Shown: piece after piece, positions 47,144-59,280 of the stretch
Position numbering within the stretch: the stretch's first letter is position 1
Layout: each line of letters begins with the position of its first letter
Source: Cheiracanthium punctorium
Lineage: Eukaryota; Arthropoda; Arachnida; Araneae; Cheiracanthiidae
Assembly: GCA_038373885.1 (NCBI GenBank)
Contig: JAWZYV010000091.1
Span: 1,116,001-1,180,000, forward strand
Direction of reading: 5' to 3'
DNA: 64,000 nucleotides
Position numbers and translations under genes: made by a program
The notes under the pieces: generated by a model
The model's database searches: none
The model's input: the letters and a program-made list of their open reading frames with translations, nothing else
What the model was told of the DNA's origin: nothing

Positions 47144-49457
47144 TCATTCTGTAGTATTCATGTGTTATGTACGGGACATTTCACAGCAAAATTTTGATAT
47201 ATTTGTTCATTTTTCATTGTCAAAATATGAATGAAAAAGTTTGCAACTATTTTTAATGTTTTAAATATAACTTAAACTGCATTCCTATAAAGTTTCTTTT
47301 TGCATTGGATCGAATATTTTTTTTAATTAATTAATAAAGTTTCGTTACGTACGGGACATCACAAAAAGTTGTTTTTATAGTACATCCAGCAATTTGGATT
47401 TTGCTCTGAATTTATGAAGAATTTTCACAAAGAAATTTAATGGGGAGAAGAAGAAAAATACATTTATTAATTAACTGTAAAATTATTTTTTTAAACTATA
47501 TCATCGATTAATGAAAGTTAATTACTTATGTTAAGTACGGGAGATATGATTTTAAGTAACACTACTAATAAGGAATTGTGAACTGAAATTAACACAATGG
47601 TTAATTTAATGAATTTATTAACAACTTTAATGTAACCTAACTTAAGTTTAATCATACAATAAAAATAATTAATGATTTCTAAGAAAAATTAATTGCTATT
47701 ATATAAATTAGGATTGTTGATACATAGCTCCATTTGTAAAAATTATAAACATTTAAAATTAAAATGTATGTTTTATACAAGTCACAGAACATCTACAATA
47801 TCTTCAATTTCTTTCACTTCCTTCATTGGTACCGCATATCATCCCTGGCTATTAATTGGATTAAATGTTCTTTTCAAACTTAGTCTGTCTTTTTTTTAAG
47901 GATTTTATCCATTTCTGAGATGTGTTGACAGAGTGTTCTCATGTGTCAGAAACGTGTTTTTGCCTAAAGTTTTTTAAAAGATGGATAAGGATATTTATCA
48001 TCAATGTCCTACACTACTGGCTACAAATAATTATCGTAAATACTCAAACTTTCGATTGATATTCAGTTTGATTTTTTCTGTAACTTAGTGCATGTGTCAG
48101 AATAGGAGATAGGCTCTTTATCTTGTGCAGGGCATAAAATCATTATTTTTCATAAGAAAAACAAAAATGCTTCCAAAGGCCCAGACAGTCAGAGCCTGTT
48201 GGTCGGGCGAAATGCATCTTACTGAATCTTATTTGTTTAAGTCATCTACTTTCATGATAATAATAATAATGATCATCATCATCATCATTATTATTATTAT
48301 TATTTGAAAATGCGTTTTATCTTTTCTTCTGAGCTTCCTTTTCTACATTTACTACATTAAAAGATTTATATTAATTATCCTTGGAAGAACTTAAAATTTG
48401 TTGAAACATTGATAACATGCTTTATAGCTTTTCCTAAAACTTGCGGTGTCACGGAAATTCAGGATTTTTCTTCAGATATTTATTGGAATTTATTTCATCT
48501 TTCGATTTCTTTTCTTCATAGTTGTTACGGCTCTTTTTTCAGTTTCACACTTTCTATGCTGATCTTTTTTATGCATAGTTAACTTTATCAGCCATCAAGG
48601 TGTCTTATTTTTCTTTTCAGCTAAATGGTTTCTCAATCTTTCTGTAAAAGTTGGGGTCCATAGTGCTTCTTCTCGAATAAGTTTTTTTTTTTAATTAAAA
48701 TATGTATTAAAAATGCTATTGTACAATAAATGATTGCAATTTTAATTTTGTTTTCAAATGAAATCAACTGATTATTTAAAATAATGTTTCAATATTTCAA
48801 GCAAGCTATGACCAGTGGTAGTTATAAGTAACCAACTTGTATGTATTTTTTGTACTTAGAGCAGCCAATTGTTCAGAAAAGCCATTAACATAGTCTAAAA
48901 TTTAAATTTTTTAAGTTTTAAATCAAACTTTTGCATTTTGTCTCGTACGTAACACATTTTTGTTTGTCATGCCCAGCTTCTAAATGAAAAGCTATAATAT
49001 TTTAATTGAATAATTTAGGAAGTTAGTTCACTAGTTGAAGAGGGGGGAAATTGTTCAGTAGTCATCAATATTATTAGTTAAAAAAATAAAAATAAACTCA
49101 AAATTGTTTCGTACGGGACGAAAAGAAATTATCATTAAAATTTTGTGATAAAATATTTTTTTCTTTTTATTTCACATAATTTTATCTTTACTATTGAAAA
49201 GGTTTTATTAAACATAGGAACTTTGAAATAAAAAAATATTTTTTGAGTAATTGTTGAAAATGTAATGTCCCGTACGTAATAAATTTTTCTGCATGATTGC
49301 AAACAAAATGCTCTAACTTCTGTTTAGTTAAAAATAATGATTTTTTGTTGGTGAGCTTTAATAGAAGATATTTTAAGCTTTAAAATGATGTATTGCACTT
49401 CGTTTCTTGTTAATTTTTTTTCAAACTTGTGAAGCCAAATGCAGCGGAATGACCCCT
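47144..49457. mobile_element. Candidate 2.3-kb TIR element with repeated TACGTACGGGAC motif
   Basis: Left GGGGTCATTCTGTAG and right (reverse complement) GGGGTCATTCCGCTG form short TIRs. Inside, six copies of a TTACGTACGGGACA-type motif occur, near 47165, 47347, 47530, 48947 (inverted), 49108 and 49265 (inverted). No coding sequence and no clear target duplication. The motif spread suggests transposase-binding or other conserved sites. Confidence 0.5.
48256..48304. repeat. Compound ATA/ATC/ATT trinucleotide tract
   Basis: (ATA)n, then (ATC)n, then (ATT)n over ~48 bp. The (ATA)n and (ATT)n parts are complementary, so the tract can fold on itself. Confidence 0.85.
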
Positions 49458-49959
49458 CAACAGAAGTAGTTTTAGTTCATTAAGACTTCATTAATATCTC
49501 AACAAATTCATAAGTGTTTACCGAATCATAAGAGTTATGATAAAATTTTATCTTAGATAACGGTTTCATATAACAAATTAATTTTAGCTGTTGAAATTCA
49601 AAAGTTACTTTGATATGAATTATCGATAGGATTAAAATTTGTAAAATGATGCAACTATAAAACATGATAAAGCAATAAACGGAGAGACTTTATGAACACT
49701 CTCAAAATTTCAAAGCTGTATGAGAAATGTCGTTTCACGTGTATTTACCACGTGTATTGAATATTTACGCAAATATAATGTCAGGGTACAAACATCAACA
49801 TCAGAAAACTCTATGAGTTAGTAGCATCATCATAACATATTAACAGATTAATTAATCATCATGCTATCTCAATGCATGATGGAAGCTCTCAGATCGATGT
49901 AGGTCATACATCACTCAAGACAGATTTTCTAAAGAAACAAGTTTAAAGAAAAGATTTTA

Positions 49960-50110
49960 AGTATAGTGGGTTCAAATCCACCCAGTCCGGGATAGGTGTT
50001 TCTGGAAGCGTTTGACTGCAAATTGTAGGTGCCGGTCCCCCGTGTGCGTCAGGTGACTATGGTGTGACAAATAAAACCAAGTTTAATGGTAAAGGAGAAT
50101 GAATGAGACC
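49960..50110 (+). mobile_element. tRNA-derived SINE fragment (family E)
   Basis: GTGGGTTCAAATCCACCCAG is a T-arm/B-box-like start. It continues TCCGGGATAGGTGTTTCTGG and GTGCCGGTCCCCCGTGTGCG and ends in an A-rich tail. Upstream tRNA half absent or diverged. Confidence 0.5.
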
Positions 50111-50187
50111 AAGATTATTGTTTTAATTATTAAGGTAACCCATTGCTATATATGTTAGAGGATTTTCATTAATGCGATTTTTAAAAA

Positions 50188-50530
50188 TAAGCCCGGCTTT
50201 GGCTCAGTCCGTTGAAGCTTGGTTCCCATCAAAACATTGAAATTCAAGAAGCTTCGACCTTGGTCAGTGCTTGGACGAGTAACAATCTCTCTCAACTGGA
50301 TTGCTGTGGTATCGTGCACGCTAGAGGGAGATATTTGCATACAAAATCTGTCGTGATTCCACTATTATCGATGCTGAAACGATACCTGTAGGGGTGCCAA
50401 TCCAGGTATAGGTCTCTCATGTGAAATTGGTTCAAAATTAGAAGATCCCGTAGGAGGCGATGGCTGCCCATCTATTAGGTAACCCTGTAATAAAGAAGCC
50501 AACACTCTCTACCTTAGTGGCTTATGCCCG
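50188..50530 (+). mobile_element. SINE family C, second copy
   Basis: GCCCGGCTTTGGCTCAGTCC (A-box-like), GCTTGGTTCCCATCAAAACA, TTGGTCAGTGCTTGGACGAG (5S-like), then CGATACCTGTAGGGGTGCCA and AATTGGTTCAAAATTAGAAG shared with 12440-12836. Confidence 0.65.
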
Positions 50531-50587
50531 CCTTTGAAAAAAATTAAGAAAAAAATGTTTTCAATTAAATGTTTACAAAGTCAAAAT

Positions 50588-50717
50588 TTTCTTTTTCTCT
50601 TTTTATGCCAGCCATATATTTTGGCGATCCCAAGGTAGTACGCTGTCATAATTATATTTTTCTCTTTTCATGCCAGCCATTTATTTTGGCGATCCCAAGG
50701 TAGTACACTGTCATGTA
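50588..50717 (+). repeat. Two ~70-bp tandem units
   Basis: ATGCCAGCCATATATTTTGG / CGATCCCAAGGTAGTACGCT is repeated once as ATGCCAGCCATTTATTTTGG / CGATCCCAAGGTAGTACACT. Identity is very high, so the duplication is young. Confidence 0.85.
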
Positions 50718-50719
50718 TA

Positions 50720-51835
50720 TAACGGTACTTATAAAAAACTTCAGACTTATAAGTTATAACAATGACAAAATAACTTATAAAAAATAATTCTTATCTTTTA
50801 AATCTTAATTATTTTATTTTATATATACATTGAAAATTACTTATGAATAAATCACACGAAATAACTAAACCGTCCGAGAACAAGTCCTCGTAGGGTTTTT
50901 TTTTTTTTAATTTAAATGTCACGATTAGATTTAAAAAAATTTTTTACTAGGAAGCTAGGTTTTTGGTTTAAAAGAAAATATTGTGAAATAGGTAAGAATT
51001 TTCAAAAATAGATCACATAAATCTACTGCAGATAATTTTTCTTTTTCATAACCGAATTTTATACATAGTATTACTTCCCAACTTGGTCACCCCCATAAGC
51101 CGGACACCTCCCTCAACTGAACAGTTTCTTAATGGAACAGACAGGTACTTCTAACATTTGCATATGCATTTAGCTTTATAATTTGAACATTTTATGTAAG
51201 AACCACAAGTGTTGAAATTTTCGGAAGTTTTGTTTTACACTCATGGGCACTGGAAGGGGGAGTACTCTTGTATCTTCTAGAATTGAAAGTAAATATAGAT
51301 TATTAAAATGAAAATACAAGTTAATTTCACTGTTTAAAAAAAAAAAACTTAGTACAGTTTTAAAAAAAAGAAAGAAACCAGAGCGATATTTTGAATTCTA
51401 GTTGTCACATTAAATTTGCAGTTTTGACCTACATATTTATGGTTTAACCGTTTAACGCGACCGCAGAAACAGCTCTTCGGTGTATTTTGAAATGTACAAA
51501 AGCTTCCTTTTGACATTATAAAAATGAAATATTTCCGCGTACAAAATTATTTCGAAAGTCTTCAATCTGTCTCAATACAACAAAGAGCCACAAGGATGCA
51601 ATGCACCATTTAAAATCATCAATGCTCCACGATTTGGCCACCGTTGTTCTAGGGTAAAATTTGAGAGAGAAAGTGAAATCTAACATATATCCCTTAAGTC
51701 TCGATTTTAAATATATTAGCTCATATTTTCAAAACACTACCAGTACAGAAGATATCAAAATTTTATTTTTGAGCGTTTATTATTTCTAATGCAAATAAAG
51801 TTAATGTTTGTTCCCATTCATTCCATTACATATAT
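50720..51835. other. AT-rich non-coding stretch
   Basis: No gene. TTTAACCGTTTAACGCGACC (51447) resembles the left end of the piggyBac-like MITE at 3441 but has no visible partner. Confidence 0.4.
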
Positions 51836-51843
51836 GAGTGTGT

Positions 51844-52011
51844 CAGTGGCGTAGCCAGAAATTTTTCATGGGGGGGGTTACGATTACTGCAATTCACATA
51901 TATATACACGTGTGTGATAAGGGAGTGAAGAATATGCATTTTGTATGGCAAAAAATTTCTCATGGAGGGTTGTGACACCCTTATCCCCCCCCCCTCTTGG
52001 CTACGCCACTG
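51844..52011. mobile_element. hAT-like MITE (CAGTGGCGTA family), 168 bp
   Basis: Ends CAGTGGCGTAGCCAGAAATT and TTGGCTACGCCACTG, flanks gagtgtgt and gcgtgtgt (7 of 8). Poly-G and poly-C lie just inside the ends, as in the sister copies. Confidence 0.85.
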
Positions 52012-52821
52012 GCGTGTGTATGCGTGCATCTTGATGCATTCTTCAGATAAAACACTGCCGACATCCTTGTGTACACACCTTCATAATTGCAGCATATTCT
52101 GTCCACAACATAACCTGAAAGCTGAACAGTTTCGTATATGTGAAGCGAAAACGCAGATTAAATATGCATGGTTTCAAAAATTCTCCTTGGTGATCGTTAG
52201 CAGTTTCTCATAGGCGAGAATTTTTGGAAGATTTTTAATTTCTCCATTTGGCGAGGATGTAAATTGTGGAGAAGTTTTCAACTGCCCCCTCTCTTGACAT
52301 CTCTGAGTATACTGGTCCTGACAAACTTTTACATTAACTTCGATATTTGTTAAAGAGGATGCATCATCACTTGTACACAAAGAGAATAAAAGATTTTGTT
52401 AAATTCAAAAAAAATTTAATTTAGACCATTTTTATCGAATAATTTTGTTCATTACACAAAGTTTTGTCGATTCAACAAAACACTAAAGAAAATTTTGCTG
52501 ATTCAACAAAAATTTTTGGGTTAAAAAAAAAAAAAAAGTCTACAAAAGTTTGCCGAACTCAACAAAGCATACTTTTCAGTGTAAGTTGCAAATATTAGGA
52601 TATGTAGGTGCTTAACTTCAAATCTGTGTAGAAATCACTGGTTGAACACATATTATTCTAGTGGGACGACTTTTTTTTTTAACCTAGGGGCCTAAATTAT
52701 TTAATTGGGTATATTTTTCTTATTTAAAGCATACATTTTAAAGCATCTAAGCAACAACACGCAAATATTTCACAATTAATATGCTACATTTGTATTTTAT
52801 TAGCTAGGTAGAAGACATATG

Positions 52822-53144
52822 CAATGTTTATCTAAATTGTTTCAACAAAATATTATGGGAGATAGGGCACATAATAAGGAATCAAGAATCATAGCAATGT
52901 GTGTCAAAACTGTTGTCTTCATGCAGACGTTAATAATCACTTTGGAACGGATGCTGAAACAGCAGTGACCTTTCCTAGCATTTTTTGTCAAAAGCTAACG
53001 TATTTTTTACAGAAAACATGTAAACAATTACTATCAGCTACATGAAGACAACGTTTTTGACCCCACATTGTTATGCGATTCTGAATCCTTATTCTGTGCC
53101 CTATCTCCCATAATATTTTGTTGAAATAATTTAGATACACCCTG
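52822..53144. mobile_element. Long-TIR MITE, 323 bp
   Basis: Arms of ~110 nt: TCTAAATTGTTTCAACAAAA ... GTCAAAACTGTTGTCTTCAT inverted as ATGAAGACAACGTTTTTGAC ... TTTTGTTGAAATAATTTAGA. The right end reads GATACACCCTG then TA, a Tc1/mariner-like CAGGGTGTATC terminus; the left end CAATGTTTATC is decayed. Confidence 0.75.
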
Positions 53145-53383
53145 TACATCAAATGCGCATATAAAGAGCTAACAGAATAGCATTTTATGATTCCATACGA
53201 ATCTATTTTATAACGTAATGGGTTCTTTCTTGTCATAATATTTGGGGAAATAATGTTATTTTACTTGATAATTGGTGCGGCTTAAAAATGGCAGATGAAA
53301 TTAATGAACTGCGTACCGTAGAAACTTTTTATACACTCATGACTAAATAATAATTGAGACAAATTAACCATGACTCATTTCCC

Positions 53384-53559
53384 GTGTTTACTTGCGTAAT
53401 AGTCGCACCTTTTTTGCCAATTTTTCTTGGTGAAAGTCCAGATACGACTATTATGCGGGGAAATTTTACTACATAATATTCTAACTTTAAAGCAATTTTT
53501 TCTGCTTCAAAACGGGTGTGCGACTATTATGCGAGGGCGACTATTACGCGAGTAAACAC
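53384..53559. mobile_element. MITE with four GCGACTATTATGCG motifs
   Basis: Left GTGTTTACTTGCGTAATAGT followed by CGCACC; right reverse complement GTGTTTACTCGCGTAATAGT followed by CGCCC. Two further copies of the motif lie at 53448 and 53518. Non-coding; possibly pogo-like, but the target duplication is unclear. Confidence 0.65.
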
Positions 53560-54299
53560 TATAAATTTATTATATGCTTGACATATATATTTTTTTATTG
53601 ATTTTCACATTCACACTCTTATTTCCATAATGTTTTTAAAAGTGGTTTTTTTTTTTAAGCATAAATTATTGCCGTTTAAACCATCAGGTGCTCGAACAAA
53701 GGGGGTCTTGAACAAAACCCGCGTAGACTTTTCTGGGAAGTAAAAACTTGAACCTTTAGCTGTTGGTATGTAAATTTTAAGCATTAAAACACTGATTGAC
53801 AGCCTTAGAACAGGGGGAAATTTTTCTCTTTTGCCCCATGGAAACTGTCGTGGGTGCTTCGATTTTTAGTCATCAAATACTAATTTCATAGGGGGGAAAA
53901 TCGAATTTTTGACATCTCACAGTTACTTTACCCTTAGAGTTTTACGTTGAGCTCTGAATTTATAATTGCTTTAGCATTGCTTTTTGTTTGAATATTTGCA
54001 AGGAACGAGTTCTCCAAAATTAGAAAATTAATAAATCTTTCTAATTATAGTACTCAAATTGATTATGCAATAAAATAAGAATTAAGCTGAAGCAAAAGTT
54101 ACCTTGAAATAGTTAAGGCTACTCGTAACTCGTTCCAGTAGTGTGTCAAGGACAAAGATGCTACTAAGGCAAAATACATTTGATTGAGCTATTTCGCGAA
54201 GAAACTCGCTGATGGTTTAAAAAACAATAATTTATGGTTTAACAACAACAAAAACATTCTAAAAATATTATTGAAGTAGAGTGTAAAGGTGAAAATCAA

Positions 54300-54302
<3 letters not shown>

Positions 54303-54330
<28 letters not shown>
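54303..54330. repeat. (AT)n microsatellite
   Basis: About 28 bp of AT dinucleotides. Confidence 0.9.
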
Positions 54331-54333
<3 letters not shown>

Positions 54334-54476
54334 AAGCATTTTATAAATTTAAGTGAGTTATGGTTAATTTGTCTCAATTATTATTTAGTTATGAACGTAT
54401 AAAAAAGATTCCATGATATGCAATTCATTAAGTATATAATGCTAAAGCCATTTCAAGCTAACACAGTCTAAATATA

Positions 54477-56105
54477 CAGGGTGCCCCCAAAACACTGGCC
54501 TAGTTCTTTAAATAGTGATCGTCATATACAATAGATTACAAAATTACATAAAGAAAGGTACAGAATTTTATAGTATCGATTAAAATTTTCAAGAGATACT
54601 CAAACAAAAACAAATTTCAAATTTTTATACTTGAATACCCATACAAAGAAATTCCTCAATTAGTAAAATGTGTCCCATCCGTTAAGTGATCTACAAAATT
54701 TCAGCTTTCTTAATAAAAAGTCTCAGAGATATGAAAATAAATATATACTGACGTACACAACTTTTCATTGGCCCTCGAAGAGAAAAAAAATCACACTCGA
54801 AGTTCGCGTTTCGGAGGCTGTACACAAATTACGAAAGAAAATAATGTATAAATAGATACTTTTGCTGTTATTGGTATCATCATGTATCTATTTCATTTTG
54901 TTTGAAGTAGATCGATGTCTCTTAAAATACACTTCAAGCAATGACTGTTTCTAGAGCATAATGTATTGGAATTTTTTCGGGTACATCTGCAAAAGAATTA
55001 TAAATGCTACGTATACTATTTTCAATACTATAGTACTGTCATCGGTTTTGTAAAACTTCAAGTTACTTGGATGTCTGGGCGTAGGTGAAAATTGTTCCAT
55101 TACATTGATACAGATATACATACAGGTGAAAGTAATAAAAGCGAGTTAAAAGAAGGTACAAATTTTGTGGTATCCGTTATTATTAAAATTTTCAATAAAT
55201 TAAACCTAAACAAATAAAAAATTTAAATACGGCCTTCGTGGGGGGGGGGGGGGGCAAATTCCAAGTAGTAAAATGCGCTACATACATTAATTAGGGGATT
55301 TACAAAATTCCAGCTTTTTATCATAAAAAGGCTCAGCGATATGTTTCAACAAAGTTGATAAGATGCTGTATAATAAGAATTAAAATTAAGGCATATCATT
55401 AAAAGTAATGTATGTAGCATTTTTATTTCTCCCTCAGGAGCACTGAAAAGAATTTCAATACATTAAAGTCTTCGGCAGTTTAAGACATATATTCTTTTCA
55501 AGCACAAGTACAAAAAATTTATAAACAGTTTACTGTTCATTTAAAGGATGGGAACAACAAAGTTCTTTTACAGGTTCTTAGATTATCCCCCCAAATCTCA
55601 CCAAGCTTGACAACAATACATAATTTATTTATTTAATTTTTTTTTTTTTTTAACATCTTCGTTCAATTTTGTTTTAAGACTAAAATAAATAAATAAATTA
55701 TACCTACTTAAAAAGAAAAAAAAAAAAACCCTAAGGAAACATACTTTTATAGCAATATGAGCTGAAAGAGAGAAAAGTAATCTCAGTTCGAGGGGAAAAA
55801 AAAAGAAGGCATCTGATATTTAGCACCTTACGCTTTTTTAACAAGTTATTTTGTTTTAGTCACTAACTTTATTCTTATTTTAAGCTGATTTTAAAAAGTT
55901 CTACTGAGTTGTGCAATTTCATATTATTGCTGAACAAAATCTTTATATTTAAAGATTACTTTTTACTTCATATTGCTGTAAAAAAGTGTTTCCTTAGTTT
56001 TTTTAAAAGTATAATTTATTTAATGTAACTATGTAATTTATTGTATATGTCTATGATCAATATTTAAGGATTAAAAACCTAGATCATTGTTTTTAGTACA
56101 CCCTA
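54477..56105. mobile_element. 1.6-kb TIR element with internal direct and inverted duplications
   Basis: Left CAGGGTGCCCCCAAAACACT after TA; right reverse complement AGGGTGTACTAAAAACAATG. They go on to share CTAG, TGATC and CATATACAATARATTAC. Inside, a ~210-bp module at 54530-54740 recurs at 55130-55345, and further inverted pairs occur (54960-55015 with 55400-55465; 55690-55765 with 55965-56035). No transposase seen. Likely a Tc1/mariner-type element that rearranged. Confidence 0.6.
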
Positions 56106-56819
56106 TATATTTCAGCTTGTTCTTCAGATGCTCACACAAGCATACTGATAACGAATGTCATTTTTAATAACTTTAGGAACCTATATTAGAACTATTCTTA
56201 GCTTAAAGGGATTGTACTGGAACGCTGGTGGTAAAATACCCGACCACCAATGAAAGTCAATATATGTATAGTATACACCTTCCGTTAAACTTCTCAAAAA
56301 TGTTAAAAATCAATATAATTGATTTCTTTTTCTCTCTATTTATAATATTGTAGAATCACAGTTATTTCAGCAAATGCAAACCAAGTTCACCCCGGATAAG
56401 GGAAAAACTCGATTAAGCAGGATTTATACAAATTGTAAAGTAATTAGGGAAATAAAATAAAATTTTAAGCACAGATTATTATTTTTTAAAGTATTTACTT
56501 ACTGTCCTCATGAAGTAGAGTTTGAATAAAAATGAAGAGCTCTCCGTTCAAAAAAATCGTTCATAATTCTTTGTGAGAGAATAAATGAAAGAGACGCCAT
56601 AAAAATTTAGAAATCTGACTTTCTTGCTGTGTCGTAAAGTCGAACAATCTCACCTGACTCATTAGTTGATCCTAAGAGTAGGCTTTGACAAGGTTGTTTC
56701 ACATATTTAGCAAAAGTTAGTAAGACTTAAAAAACAATAATAAAACTATAATTATGTTGAATAGCTTACCGCTGTCCATTCTGTTTTGGCGGCAAATATA
56801 TTCCGCTAAATACCATGTA

Positions 56820-58698
56820 CAGCTGCGGAAAAAAAAGTCCCACTTGTACTTTTTTCGGCCGTCGTTCGACGTACAGCACAGATACCAATCGTTTACGATT
56901 GACGTACACTTTAATGTGCTATGCATAAAAATTGCATAAGGGGCCATCTACATATTAAAATTCACACCAACTCTTTTTTTCCCAATAGCAACCCCTATAT
57001 TACACTTCATATTTCAAAAATTTAGCTCATTTTAACCCTGGATACCCATTTTCAATAAATTTGAACAGGAAATGGTTGAGTTATGAGCACCCAAAACCCC
57101 CCTCCCCCTATGTTAAAATATTTTTTCATACTTCAATTCATATCTCATATAATATTGATAGTAAGAATCTGATTTTTATTCGTACTATTAGAACTAAACG
57201 ACCCAAACATAATTTAATATTATTATGATTTTTAATAAATTATTAATATGAATTATGAATTATTAAATTAATATTTAAAAAAATGAATAGCGACCTCGCC
57301 AAATTTCGATGGAAATAGATGCAGAAAGTAATATTACATGGCTGTGCAAAATTTCAAATTTTTACATTCAGTAGTTTAATTTATATTAAATAAAATATGT
57401 TATTTTCATTAGTTAAGGGACCATATATAAATTTATTAAGTGAAAATTTTTTGAAAATTACATAAAATAAACGTAAATTAGATTTATTTTGTGCAAAAAC
57501 ACAGTAACAGAAACCAGTATTAAAAAATATCAAATTTTGAAGCAAATAAATTAGAGGTTTTTACAGTTTGATGGGCGTGTATTGTTGCGTCCGCTACCAT
57601 ATTCCCCCAAATAAAATATTTTCCAGCTATAGAATTAGATGCAGTAGATGTATGTCTTCTAATACAACGTCCTATTTCTGAAAAACTAACATCCTCAACT
57701 TTCCAGGCATGAATGTGACCTTTTTAATATCGGAAACATTAGGTCTTTGGACTTCCCCATACATTATCAAACATTCAAAATCACGTTTTTCTGTCTAAAT
57801 TTTCATCTAACTATAAATTGAAATACTGCCAAAAGTCTTAAGAATATTGCACATTGCAGGCGATAGTATTAAATGTAGAATGTGAAATAACAAACACAGT
57901 GATAATATTGGGTCGGCAAAAAAGTAATTGCGTTTTTTACATGAAATTCAAACAAATAAATTTTCTATTAGGAAATTATTCTTCAAGTTCGACCATAGCT
58001 GAGTAATATTCATGCTTGTATATAGTCAGAAGAGCAGAGAGCAGCCACTACCTCCTGCCAACATTTCACCTGTCTAAGAGAACCATCAAGGGAAATACTC
58101 AATAACAATTTCAAAATTACAAATATTTTCAAAATTGTGAGCAGTCACTTTGCATTTTCCCCTTAAATTATGTGTACGAACCCAAGGAAGTTATGAACTC
58201 ACGGGTCATTTGGAGCACAGACTATATATTATAATTTCAACCCTTGATATTCTCAGTACAAAAAAACTTTAAGAGAGATGGAAACAATATTTTCCTTGAA
58301 AATAATATTAATTTCTTTTAACTCTCTAGAGCGAAATTAATGAAAGGCGAAAAGTTCGGAAACTACAAATAGCGTTTTTCAATTTGCAGAAAGTCCCTTA
58401 AAAACGCGCAAAAATGAATTCGCAATATCTCCGGAAATTATCGTAGAAAATTAGTGAAAATTCATATTTAGGGTAATTTGAAGGTTTTCTTTCGTTTAAT
58501 AAAGTCAAAGTACGGGGTTGTGCCATTGAGAAAAACGAAGTTGATGCAGACTTAAATATGAAGACGGCCCCTTATGCAAATTAAATTAATAGTAAATTAA
58601 AGTATGCGTTATTTGCAAACGAATGGTATATACAACTTTGCTGTACGACGAACGACGGTGAAATAAAGAGCAAGTGGGACTTTTTTTTTCCGCAGCTG
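56820..58698. mobile_element. 1.9-kb Tc1/mariner-type element, TA target
   Basis: TIRs of ~135 bp begin CAGCTGCGGAAAAAAAA and include AAGTCCCACTTG, GCCGTCGTTCG and GCATAAGGGGCC, flanked by TA (56818-56819, 58699-58700). The interior is AT-rich with no open transposase frame and holds a foreign mariner end at 57909. Confidence 0.8.
57909..58100 (+). mobile_element. mariner terminus fragment
   Basis: TTGGGTCGGCAAAAAAGTAA followed by TTGCGTTTTTTACATG and an AATTCAAACAAATAAATT block resembles the 5' end of mariner elements (TTGGGT(T)GGCAAA-type). No 3' partner or transposase seen. It sits inside the element at 56820-58698. Confidence 0.55.
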
Positions 58699-58784
58699 TA
58701 CAATAAAGTACTATGCAAAAATGAACAATAACGGTTGATAGGCTTTTTAATGTGATAATCCATTCAAAATCTATGTATATATAA

Positions 58785-59280
58785 ATACGCTAAGGCAAAC
58801 TTTTGTGTCCCTTTTACAGCGAACGGATGAGCGTGAAATTCGGCACAGTTAAAGTTCGAATTGAGGTGGTTGTGCGAATGTTAAAATATTTGTGTAATAT
58901 GCTAATGCACTTTAAAAAAGAGAAGTAATTTGGCACGCAGTATTTCGCGCCAAGTCGGGCGATGGCTGCATTGTTGCGTCAATTTTGAAATACCAATACT
59001 AAGTTTCAGCAGTACCGGGTTACAAAATTTGCAAAAAGTGGAATTATTTCCCAGTTTGGTGAAACGTAAATGACTAAAACGTGCTTTAGCCCTGTGCTTA
59101 GCAACTTTGTTTAGACAGTCGATAAGTGCGCGAAGTGTTTTAAATTCTATGTTTTAAAGCTGCGGAAAAACGAATTGAACACGGCAGGTTGCAATCCAAG
59201 AGACGCTTCACAGAAACGCGCCAATTCGACAATTTCTTATTATCTCCCTCCACGCAGTACGCTAAAGCAAATTTTCTCAA
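58785..59280. repeat. Unassigned repeat with flanking direct copies
   Basis: TACGCTAAGGCAAACTTTTG (58786) recurs as TACGCTAAAGCAAATTTTCT (59260), 474 bp apart. The first is followed by CAGCGAACGGATGAGCGTGA, a phrase seen in dispersed invertebrate repeats. GC-richer than its surroundings; class unknown. Confidence 0.4.
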
